From: Thermoplasmata archaeon
Lineage (GTDB): Archaea > Thermoplasmatota > Thermoplasmata > Lutacidiplasmatales > UBA184
Direction: 5' to 3'
Length of the DNA: 46,692 nucleotides
Assembly (NCBI GenBank): GCA_022750415.1
Contig: JAKIVT010000005.1
Span: forward strand, 1 to 46,692
A program made the translations under genes and the position numbers. A model generated the notes under the pieces. The model ran no database searches, was not told where the DNA came from, and worked only from the letters and a program-made list of their open reading frames with translations. The stretch's first letter is position 1. Each line of letters starts with the position of its first letter. Below, in pieces: positions 24,328-31,063 of this stretch.

Positions 24328-25011
24328 GTGAAGGTACTCCTCTTCGGAGGCTCGGGGATGGTCGGTCAGGGCGTCCTGCGCGAATGCCTGCTCGACCCGA
24401 CGGTCGAGGCGGTCGTGTCCGTCGGGCGGAGCCCGTCGGGGACGGTCGCCCCGAAGTTGACCGACCTCCTTCGGCCCGACTTGACGGACCTCGCCGACGT
24501 GGAGGGCCAGCTTACCGGGTTCGATGCCTGCTTCTTCTGCCTCGGTGTTTCGTCGGTCCGGAAGTCCGAGTCGGATTTCCGGCGCGTGACGTACGACCTG
24601 ACGGTCTCCGTCGCCGAACGGCTCGCTCGGCTCAATCCGGGGATGACGTTCGTTTACGTTTCTGGTGCCGGGACCGACAGTTCCGAGCACGGTCGGGCGA
24701 TGTGGGCGCGGGTGAAGGGCGCGACCGAGAACGCGATCCTTCGGCTCCCGTTCCGCCGTTCGTTCATGTTCCGGCCCGGGGCCATCCAACCGAAGCATGG
24801 AATCCGGTCGAAGACCGCACTCTATCGGGGCCTGTACGTCGTGCTGTCCCCGTTCTTGTGGGTGCTGAAGTTGGTCTCGCCGGACTCCCTCACGACCACC
24901 GAGGCCGTCGGCCGGGCCATGATCCGGGTCGCGGCCGACGGGGCGCCCGAGCCGCTCGTCTCGACTCGGGAGATCAATCGGTTGGCCCGGCTCCCCCCGA
25001 GCCACGACTAG
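24328..25011 (+). CDS. NAD(P)-binding Rossmann protein (HTATIP2/NmrA-like epimerase family)
   Basis: A 227-residue atypical short-chain dehydrogenase. It starts 'MKVLLFGGSGMVGQGVLREC' with the GxxGxxG dinucleotide loop at residues 7-13. 'FDACFFCLGVSSVRKSESDF' and 'FVYVSGAGTDSSEHG' follow, with 'WARVKGATENAILRLPF' supplying the conserved Lys. Relatives range from redox sensors to epimerases, and no substrate can be assigned. A hydrophobic stretch near residues 170-185 may contact membrane. GTG start. It converges with the hydrolase-AAA gene. Confidence 0.8.
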   Translation: MKVLLFGGSGMVGQGVLRECLLDPTVEAVVSVGRSPSGTVAPKLTDLLRPDLTDLADVEGQLTGFDACFFCLGVSSVRKSESDFRRVTYDLTVSVAERLARLNPGMTFVYVSGAGTDSSEHGRAMWARVKGATENAILRLPFRRSFMFRPGAIQPKHGIRSKTALYRGLYVVLSPFLWVLKLVSPDSLTTTEAVGRAMIRVAADGAPEPLVSTREINRLARLPPSHD

Positions 25012-25065
25012 CCCGGGAGGTGGAGGACCCGGGCCGTTCGACGGGGCGAATCGGCGTACGCCCGG

Positions 25066-26847
25066 TTACCCGACGACGGAGACGAACGAGTTGACCAGCG
25101 AGGCATGGCTGGAGCGCGTGCGGAGCCAGAACTCCTTGTTCTCGGCGTCGCCCGGGTCGAACAGGTGGTCGTACTTGACCCGCTCCTCCCCCGGCGGAAG
25201 TCGCTCCACGCACCGTACCGCCAGCTCCCGGACCTGCCGCGGGCTCGCGATTTGGGGGTTGCTCACGACATAGTACAGCGCCAGCCGCTCGATTTCGTGG
25301 ACCTGCCGATGATGCTCGTCGGCGGCGCGTCCCAGTTGGGAGAGGACGACGGCGATCTTGTCCTCGGCCGCAAGGGGAGGGATCGAGAACTCATGCGCCG
25401 AGGGCACTCGGCTCAGCAGGTCGGCCCCCTTCGGACGGGCGAGCATCCGCTCCTTCATTTCGGCCAGGCTTGAGGCCGAGCTCCCCGCGAGGACGAAGGT
25501 CTTGCGCGCGGGCCGGTCGGCCGGGGGATCCAAGGCCGGGAACAGGACTTCGTACGGCCACGACTCCGCCCCCCGGGCATCGACCTCATCCACGAGGCAG
25601 AGGCACGGTTTGGTCTCGGCGGCCACGCGGGCGATCCCCGACCGGAACCCTTCCTCATCGAGCCGGGCGAGGTCCAAGACCACGAACTCGACGGCCGGTC
25701 CCAACGACGCCGCGATCTGTTCGACCAGGTACGTCTTTCCGCTCCCCGGCCGGCCCCAGAGGAGGTAGCTCTCGCGGCCCTGCGTGGGGAGGCTGACCCC
25801 CGCGACGACTTTTCGGCGGAGCTCCTTGAGTCGACTGCGGATTGCGGGGTCGAATCGCACGTAGCTCCCAACGATCTGGAAATCCGACAGCGAGAGCCGA
25901 GTGGCTCCGACGATCAGATCCCGAGCGTGCCCGAGATCTTCCTCCGTCACCTTGGATTCCGTCCCCGTCGCGGGCGGGACCGAGATTTCGGTCGGAGTAC
26001 CCAGGAAGGTGCGAATCTCGTGGAGGAACCTCGGCCATGCCGGTTCGGACTCCAGGAGGATGTGATTCGAACCGTCCAAGGGGACGAACTTCGCCCCCGG
26101 GATCATGGCGGCCACCTTCCTCCCGACCTCGAACGGAACGACGCGGTCGTTCTTCGCGTGCAGGATCAAGGTGGGAACGGCGACCCGGGGAAGCAGGTCC
26201 ACGACATCGATCTGCCCGAACGTCGCGTCGAACGCGAGCGCGTTTTCCGTCGAGCACGTGACCTTCTGAAGTTCGTTGAACCAGCGCATTTGCTCCGGGG
26301 TGGCGCCCGGAATGAACTGCGTCGTGAACATCTGCCGGAAGGTCGGCTCGTCCCGGCCCCAACCGAGTTTCATGAGCTGACGCATCGCCGTGCGGATCTC
26401 GATGGCCTCCGGATCCTTCCGACGTTTCGCCCACCCCAACGCGTACGTTCCGTAGAGGATCAGGTGGCTGACCCGCTCCGGATGGCGGACCGTGTACGCC
26501 ACGCTCACCGGACCGCCCTGCGAAACACCTAGGAGGGCGAAGCGCTTCAGCCCCAGGGAATCGACGACCGTCTCGAGGTCCATGACCCAGTCCTCGAACG
26601 AAAAGCGGGGAACCTTCCAGTCGGAGAGACCGACTCCGCGCTCGTCATACCGGACGTACTCGTTGTGCCGCGAGAGCTCCCGGATCCAGGGCTGCCACAC
26701 GGGACTTTCGAGGTCGAAGGCGAGATGGCTGAGGTAGTGGGCGGCCCGGACGATCGGGTAGCCCGTTCCGGTGGAGGCGTACGCGACGCTCACTCCATCG
26801 GGCGATTGGCAGAACCGAATCTGCTGCGAGGGAATGGAAGCCGACAC
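25066..26847 (-). CDS. Alpha/beta-hydrolase-AAA ATPase fusion protein
   Basis: A 593-residue protein with two unrelated domains. Residues 1-285 are an alpha/beta hydrolase of the kind usually fused to bacterial regulators: 'IRFCQSPDGVSVAYASTGTG', 'VRYDERGVGLSDWKVPRFSF', nucleophile elbow 'LLGVSQGGPVSVAY', acid 'LHAKNDRVVPFEVG' and His in 'DGSNHILLE', so the triad looks intact. Residues about 300-593 are an AAA-type ATPase, with Walker A 'GRPGSGKTYLVEQ', Walker B 'CLCLVDEVDARG' and a sensor-like 'FVLAGSSASSL'. GTG 26847 follows a TATA element by 35 bases. It is not in an obvious operon. Function is unknown; a ligand-sensing hydrolase driving an ATPase is one idea. Confidence 0.88.
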   Translation of the reverse strand: MSASIPSQQIRFCQSPDGVSVAYASTGTGYPIVRAAHYLSHLAFDLESPVWQPWIRELSRHNEYVRYDERGVGLSDWKVPRFSFEDWVMDLETVVDSLGLKRFALLGVSQGGPVSVAYTVRHPERVSHLILYGTYALGWAKRRKDPEAIEIRTAMRQLMKLGWGRDEPTFRQMFTTQFIPGATPEQMRWFNELQKVTCSTENALAFDATFGQIDVVDLLPRVAVPTLILHAKNDRVVPFEVGRKVAAMIPGAKFVPLDGSNHILLESEPAWPRFLHEIRTFLGTPTEISVPPATGTESKVTEEDLGHARDLIVGATRLSLSDFQIVGSYVRFDPAIRSRLKELRRKVVAGVSLPTQGRESYLLWGRPGSGKTYLVEQIAASLGPAVEFVVLDLARLDEEGFRSGIARVAAETKPCLCLVDEVDARGAESWPYEVLFPALDPPADRPARKTFVLAGSSASSLAEMKERMLARPKGADLLSRVPSAHEFSIPPLAAEDKIAVVLSQLGRAADEHHRQVHEIERLALYYVVSNPQIASPRQVRELAVRCVERLPPGEERVKYDHLFDPGDAENKEFWLRTRSSHASLVNSFVSVVG

Positions 26848-26878
26848 GGTATCGACATCGTCCCGACCGGCGAACGAT

Positions 26879-26886
26879 GCTTAAGC
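26879..26886 (-). promoter_or_regulatory. TATA-like element for the hydrolase-AAA gene
   Basis: 'gcttaagc' is palindromic and centred about 35 bases before GTG 26847, predicting a leader of roughly ten bases. No plus-strand gene begins nearby, so use on the other strand is doubtful. Confidence 0.45.
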
Positions 26887-27127
26887 GACACCGACCGGGG
26901 CTGGCCGGAATGGTCGTCGGAGTGCCGCCGTCCGAAACCGTCGGCCGACGGGGCGTCCGACGAAGGGGCCCGGTTCGCCGGGACTCCCATCGCCAGCCGC
27001 CCCTTGCAAGCCTTCTGGGCGTGTCCGGCCGAGCCCAAAACCGAGTACCGGGTTTGGCCGCGTGGCCGGACTTCGGTCTCCCACCGGCGGGGCGGGTACA
27101 GCCGGAACCCGGTATGGGCCGACCCTT

Positions 27128-27535
27128 TCAGTGCAGGGACACCGGCTGGGCCGGTGAGGTGTCCCGTTCCACGACCACGGCCGTTCCGTACGCGAGGACC
27201 TCCGTCATCACCCCACCCATCTCGGAAGTATCGAACCCCACCCCGACGATGGCGTTCGCCCCGAGGCTTTTCGCGTGGGCAGCGAGACGCTCCATCGACT
27301 GGTGACGGACTTGCTCGAGCAGGTGGGTGTACACCTTGATCTCGCCGCCGCCCAAGCTTCGCACCGCCGCCCAGATGTTCTGCCCCAGGCCCCGGGACCG
27401 CACGATCAACCCGAACGTCGTGCCGATGACCCGGGTGACGTGATAGCCCGATACGAACGGCGTGGTCACGATGATGATGTCGGCGGGAGGGGCGAACGGT
27501 TCCGGCGGCGCGTTCGGCAGGGGGGGCATCGACAT
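27128..27535 (-). CDS. YbjQ/UPF0145 family protein
   Basis: A 135-residue member of the YbjQ (UPF0145, heavy-metal-binding-like) family of small pentameric or decameric proteins with no firm function. Signature stretches are 'IIIVTTPFVSGYHVTRVIGT', 'TFGLIVRSRGLGQNIWAAVR', 'RLAAHAKSLGANAIVGVGFD' and 'VLAYGTAVVVE'. The start is ATG 27535; a second ATG lies two codons further in. The track's 92-residue N-terminal extension is Arg/Gly-rich and unlike the family. It is divergent from the VOC gene. Confidence 0.88.
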   Translation of the reverse strand: MSMPPLPNAPPEPFAPPADIIIVTTPFVSGYHVTRVIGTTFGLIVRSRGLGQNIWAAVRSLGGGEIKVYTHLLEQVRHQSMERLAAHAKSLGANAIVGVGFDTSEMGGVMTEVLAYGTAVVVERDTSPAQPVSLH

Positions 27536-27774
27536 GGCGCCGGTACGGCCGGCAGCGGGATGAACCTGGCGCGTGCGGGCCGGGTCCTCGCCCGGGGTCC
27601 GAGCCCACGCTCCCCCGTTGGCCGAGGCGGGCCGCCATCCGCGGAATCCCCCGAGCCATCTCCGACCGCCGAGAGCGAGCGGCAAGAATCCGCCCCTCTG
27701 CCAAGCTAGATATCCCCCACGGGGGTGCGCGGCCGGCCGGGACTCCGAACGGAGATCGGCGAAGAGGAAAGAAA

Positions 27775-28179
27775 ATGGCGACCGGACCCCAAATGGTGAC
27801 CCTGATCCCAATCCGAAAGATGGACCGCGCGATCAAATTCTACACGAAGGCGGTCGGTGCGAAGATCCTCATGCGCGCCGACGGCCCCATGAAGGACTTC
27901 TGGGCCTCGGCGAAGATCGGCGGATGCGAGGCCTGGTTCGTGAATCCGGGCCAGAGCGAGAAGCGAAAGTTGGCGTACATCACCTTCGTTGTCAAGGACA
28001 TCAAGAAGTTCGTGGCGAAGCTCAAGACGAGCGGCGTCAAGTTCGAGAAGGCGCAGAAGATGAACAAGGACACGAAGGTCGATGGACCGATCGCGTTCGA
28101 CCAATTCGGCGCGTCGGCGTTCTTCAAGGACACCGAAGGGAACCTGCTGATGCTCTGGCAGAATTCCATGGGGATGTGA
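27775..28179 (+). CDS. VOC/glyoxalase superfamily protein
   Basis: A 134-residue single VOC module built of two beta-alpha-beta3 units. It has 'VTLIPIRKMDRAIKFYTKAV' at the N-terminus, 'KLAYITFVVKDIKKFVAKLK' at the second repeat and 'ASAFFKDTEGNLLMLWQ' at the end, where a Glu and His/Gln metal site would lie. Substrate is unknown; the family includes glyoxalases, dioxygenases and antibiotic-binding proteins. Lysine content is far above that of its neighbours, which may reflect different origin. A purine-rich 'gaggaaag' ribosome-binding site precedes the ATG, and 'ctagatat' near 27710 may be the TATA box. Confidence 0.85.
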   Translation: MATGPQMVTLIPIRKMDRAIKFYTKAVGAKILMRADGPMKDFWASAKIGGCEAWFVNPGQSEKRKLAYITFVVKDIKKFVAKLKTSGVKFEKAQKMNKDTKVDGPIAFDQFGASAFFKDTEGNLLMLWQNSMGM

Positions 28180-28233
28180 AACGCGACGGTTCGGACGTAC
28201 CGTTCCGGACAACCCTTTCCTTCCCGGCTGAGG

Positions 28234-28253
28234 CCGGCCCCCGAGTGGGCCGG
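28234..28253. terminator. GC-rich hairpin after the VOC gene
   Basis: 'ccggccc'-6 bases-'gggccgg' is a perfect inverted repeat 55 bases after the VOC stop. It could act as a terminator or mRNA end structure; no oligo-T run follows. Confidence 0.25.
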
Positions 28254-28326
28254 GCCCGGGCTCCTTGTGCCACGGGAGGCCGTCGGATTCGGCGTCGGGT
28301 CCGACGATAGGTTGAAACCACACGGG

Positions 28327-28355
28327 AGGCGAACTTCGCCTGCGCGTTCGCGCGC
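28327..28355 (+). promoter_or_regulatory. Two tandem hairpins in the leader of the PKD/zinc-ribbon gene
   Basis: 'aggcga-act-tcgcct' is followed at once by 'gcgcg-ttcg-cgcgc', the latter with a UUCG loop. Both end 18 bases before ATG 28373. They may structure the 5' leader of this mRNA or be part of a small RNA. Confidence 0.35.
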
Positions 28356-28372
28356 GAAGGTCAGGACTGCAG

Positions 28373-29110
28373 ATGAACGGTACTCCGCGCACTCGTGTTT
28401 TCGCCCTGACGGTCGCCCTGGTCCTCTTCGCTGGGGGGATCGGCCTTGCCGCTTCCCTCGCCCACGTCGGCAGCACCTCGGGGGAAACCCGCTCGGCCTC
28501 CGTCGGTCCCGCCGTTCTGGCGGACGCGGCGAGCGGACCTCTGGGCGCGAGCCTCACCGTCAGTCCCTCCCAAGTCCAGTCGGGCCAATCGATCCAGATC
28601 CAGACGACCGCGACCGGCGGCGTCCAGCCGTACACCTTCTCGTACTCGGGCCTCCCCGGGGGATGCTCGAACCAGAATCAGCCGTCATTGACGTGCAACC
28701 CAACCTCGACCGGGACCTTCACGGTCCAAGCCAGCGTGAGCGACTCGAATGGCAGTCACACGCAGAGCAACTCGGTCAGCGTTGACGTCACGTCGTCCTC
28801 GAACAACGGCAACGGGAACGGCAAGGGAGGCGGCAACAACTCGAGCAACCCGATCTCAAGCTTGTTCTCGGGATTCTCCGGTCTCCTCCCGCTCCTCCTG
28901 ATCTTCGGCGTCGTGGGGTTCGTCACGTGGATCCTCCTCCTCGTCGGGGTCTGGATCATCGCCATCACGCTCGTTCGCCGGCTCCCCAAGCGCGGAACGA
29001 TCGGGGCCGCGGAACCCACCACGCCGTGCGCCAAGTGTTCGGCGGCCATCCCGGTGGGATCGAAGTTCTGCTCCGAGTGCGGGGCGGCGACCGCACCGAA
29101 GGGGCCCTGA
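28373..29110 (+). CDS. Secreted Ig/PKD-like domain, membrane anchor and cytoplasmic zinc ribbon
   Basis: A 245-residue membrane protein. An N-terminal hydrophobic segment (residues 8-30) acts as signal or anchor. An Ig/PKD-like module spans about 63-138 ('SLTVSPSQVQSGQSIQIQTT' to 'SNSVSVDVTSSS'). A Gly/Asn/Ser linker follows, then a long hydrophobic stretch 'LLPLLLIFGVVGFVTWILLL' near 175-205. The C-terminal zinc ribbon reads 'CAKCSAAIPVGSKFCSECGA'. The outside domain and the inside zinc ribbon would face opposite sides of the membrane. It opens the envelope-protein region of the window. Function is unknown. Confidence 0.8.
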   Translation: MNGTPRTRVFALTVALVLFAGGIGLAASLAHVGSTSGETRSASVGPAVLADAASGPLGASLTVSPSQVQSGQSIQIQTTATGGVQPYTFSYSGLPGGCSNQNQPSLTCNPTSTGTFTVQASVSDSNGSHTQSNSVSVDVTSSSNNGNGNGKGGGNNSSNPISSLFSGFSGLLPLLLIFGVVGFVTWILLLVGVWIIAITLVRRLPKRGTIGAAEPTTPCAKCSAAIPVGSKFCSECGAATAPKGP

Positions 29111-29187
29111 GCGAGCTCCGCCACGCGGCGGCCGGCATATCGAACGAACCGGGGCTGCGACCTCGCCGCGCCGCCGGATTCTGGAAA

Positions 29188-29195
29188 CCCTTATG
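29188..29195 (+). promoter_or_regulatory. TATA-like element for the secreted Ig-like gene
   Basis: 'cccttatg' is centred 27-28 bases before ATG 29220 and predicts a nearly leaderless mRNA starting there, not at the ATG at 29193. Confidence 0.5.
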
Positions 29196-29219
29196 GCAGC
29201 TGGTCGGAAGCGGGGTCCG

Positions 29220-29975
29220 ATGAAGTTCTCGAGAATCGTACTCGTGCCCGCAGCCCTCCTCCTGATCCTGGTCGCGGTCCCGTTCGCGGGAGCTTCGACC
29301 AACGTCAGCGGCCCGTCGAGCTCCTGCAGTCAGCTCGGCTCGTGCTACTTCGTCCTCAACACGTCGGCCGGAATCGGCTACGCCTCGACCTCGGTGTTCG
29401 GCTCCATTTCGTTCCGCCTGCCGGGGGAGACGAACGGGAGCACCGGGACGTTCGGCTGGAAGGTCGTGGGGCAGACGGGCACGGTCGACCGGGTCCAGGG
29501 GACGATCTTCGCCACCGACTCGAACTCGGGGAAGATCGTGCTCGGCTCAACCGACACGAACATCACGGTCACGAAGCACTGCTCGCACACCGGCTGCGGC
29601 TACACCTACGCGATGGTGAACGGCACCGTCAAGGTCCACCTGACCTCGCTCGATGCGACCACGACGGCGGTCTCCTGCTCCCCGGCGACGTTCGGGGCTG
29701 GATCCTCGACCAAGTGCACGGCGACCGTCACGGATGTCGCGAACCATTCCCTTTCGCCGACGGGGAATGTCACCTTCGCGACCTACTACGGTGCTGGGGT
29801 TGTTGGAACGTTCGCCCACCACGGCGCCTGCTCGCTGGTTTCGGGCCGCTGCGCGGTGCGGTTCACGGCGCTCGATGACGCGGTCGGAAACTTTGCGGTC
29901 TTGGGGACGTACCACGGGTTCCACCCGTACTACAAGAGCGTCGCCAGCACCACGATCACCGTCACCGGAAACTAG
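29220..29975 (+). CDS. Secreted protein with bacterial Ig-like (Big_3-type) repeat
   Basis: A 251-residue exported protein. The signal peptide is 'MKFSRIVLVPAALLLILVAV' ending near 'FAGAS'. The middle part is beta-rich with Cys pairs ('SSSCSQLGSCYF', 'KHCSHTGCGYTY'). The C-terminal ~90 residues form an Ig-like domain with 'AVSCSPATFGAGSSTKCTAT' and 'SPTGNVTFATYY', resembling domains that stud large adhesins. No C-terminal membrane anchor is visible, so it may be released or bound to the surface layer. The start is chosen from the TATA position. Partners are unknown. Confidence 0.75.
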   Translation: MKFSRIVLVPAALLLILVAVPFAGASTNVSGPSSSCSQLGSCYFVLNTSAGIGYASTSVFGSISFRLPGETNGSTGTFGWKVVGQTGTVDRVQGTIFATDSNSGKIVLGSTDTNITVTKHCSHTGCGYTYAMVNGTVKVHLTSLDATTTAVSCSPATFGAGSSTKCTATVTDVANHSLSPTGNVTFATYYGAGVVGTFAHHGACSLVSGRCAVRFTALDDAVGNFAVLGTYHGFHPYYKSVASTTITVTGN

Positions 29976-30078
29976 CGGCGGGCTCGAACGGTTTCGTCGG
30001 ACCGGTGGGTCCCCGGTCGGCCCGACCGGACCGAGTGTTCCCCGTCGGTGGGTCGGCAGGTCTGCCGTGTTCATGTAG

Positions 30079-30264
30079 TCGTTCCGTCTTTCAACGCCGG
30101 CGACCGCAGCGCCCTGTCCGAACTGTCGGGCGTGGAACGGGCCGGACGACCTGTTCTGCGCGAAGTGCGGTAGCTCCCTCCGTGCACCCTCCGCCCCTCC
30201 GTTCCCTGGCCCTCCCGCCTCGAGCCTGGCACCGACGCCGTGGGCGGCCCCGTTTCCCCCCGGT
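30079..30264 (+). other. Open frame encoding an N-terminal zinc ribbon ahead of the annotated ATG
   Basis: Upstream of ATG 30265 the same frame stays open to a TAG at 30076-30078 and encodes 'CPNCRAWNGPDDLFCAKCGS' followed by a Pro-rich linker. This is a complete zinc ribbon like the one at the protein's C-terminus. No ATG, GTG or TTG lies in this stretch; the only ATG is the one immediately before the TAG. Either an unusual start is used, or a mutation or sequence error separates the ribbon from its start. Confidence 0.5.
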
Positions 30265-30789
30265 ATGGCCGGTCCGGCGTACTGGCCCGGTCCGTATTCC
30301 ACGCCGGGGGGTCCGCCTCCGGCCCCCCTGCGGCCGACGGCGGCGATGGTTCTCGCCATCGTTGGTGGGGCGCTCATCGTTCTCGGCGCCATCGTGGAGC
30401 TATTCCTGGGGGCGGCCTTAGCCACGATCCCGGTGCCTGTCGAGAGCGCGGCGTTCGTGGTCTCCGGCGTGGTCGGAATCGCCGTAGGAAGCTTGGTCCT
30501 AGTCTTTGGTATTCTCACCTTCGTCCAACCCCAGCATCACGTAGTCTATGGAGTCCTGATCCTCGTCTTCTCCGTCGTAAGCCTGGTGAGCTTTAAGGGC
30601 GGGTTCTTCGTCGGGTTCATTCTCGGCATCATCGGGGGAATCCTCGCCATCGTCCATCGAACGACGCCCGCGATGGTCGCGGTTCCCTACTATCCGCCGC
30701 CGGCCTTCCAGCGGCTCTGCCCGCGATGCGGCCGGTTCATCGACCCAACCGTACGGTTCTGCCCGCACTGCGGCAACGCCCTCGGCTAG
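30265..30789 (+). CDS. Four-TM membrane protein with zinc ribbon(s)
   Basis: A protein of at least 174 residues. After a Pro-rich segment come four hydrophobic helices, starting at 'AMVLAIVGGALIVLGAIVEL', 'FVVSGVVGIAVGSLVLVFGI', 'VVYGVLILVFSVVSLVSF' and 'GFFVGFILGIIGGILAIV'. The C-terminal zinc ribbon is 'CPRCGRFIDPTVRFCPHCGN'. Zinc ribbons attached to small multi-TM domains are common in archaea, with unknown function. The first ATG is used as start, but the open frame upstream encodes a matching N-terminal ribbon, so the native protein is probably about 62 residues longer. The gene ends in TAG and converges with the giant surface-protein operon. Confidence 0.7.
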   Translation: MAGPAYWPGPYSTPGGPPPAPLRPTAAMVLAIVGGALIVLGAIVELFLGAALATIPVPVESAAFVVSGVVGIAVGSLVLVFGILTFVQPQHHVVYGVLILVFSVVSLVSFKGGFFVGFILGIIGGILAIVHRTTPAMVAVPYYPPPAFQRLCPRCGRFIDPTVRFCPHCGNALG

Positions 30790-30960
30790 AGGGGCAGAAG
30801 TCGAGGGGGACGCGAGCAGATCACGGAAGGGGCCCGCCAGCGATGTGGCACTCCGCTCCGCGAGGGGTCGGCGTTCTGCTCAAAGGGCGGCGCAGCCACC
30901 CCGGTGGCCCGCCCCCTAGAACCTCCTACGAGCTGGGGGGCGTTCGGTTGTCCCGGTTGT
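30790..30960 (+). pseudogene. Degenerate zinc-ribbon remnant after the four-TM gene
   Basis: Directly after the TAG at 30787 the same frame reads on and encodes 'RCGTPLREGSAFCSKGGAAT', which is a zinc ribbon with its last cysteine changed to Gly and the first one missing. 'FGCPGC' follows. It has no start codon of its own before the motif. It looks like the relic of a further ribbon domain or of a deleted paralogue. Confidence 0.35.
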
Positions 30961-31063
30961 TCGCTCCAGCGCTTCCCGGTGGCGAGCCCGTCGCCGGCAA
31001 CCGGGGGGACCTCCCAGGGTCGTCCGCCCCTCGCGATAGCGACTTCGGATTTCGGAGAACGCC

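Noticed and set aside
26790-27836. 348-codon minus-strand ORF spanning the YbjQ gene and its flanks
   Set aside because: Out of frame with YbjQ and the hydrolase-AAA gene, Arg/Pro-rich, no motif. I see no gene in 26887-27127.
30073-30078. TAG as pyrrolysine or general amber recoding
   Set aside because: TAG ends several clear genes in this window (gyrB, VIT1-like, pdxT, agl3), so it works as an ordinary stop; only a local explanation remains possible.
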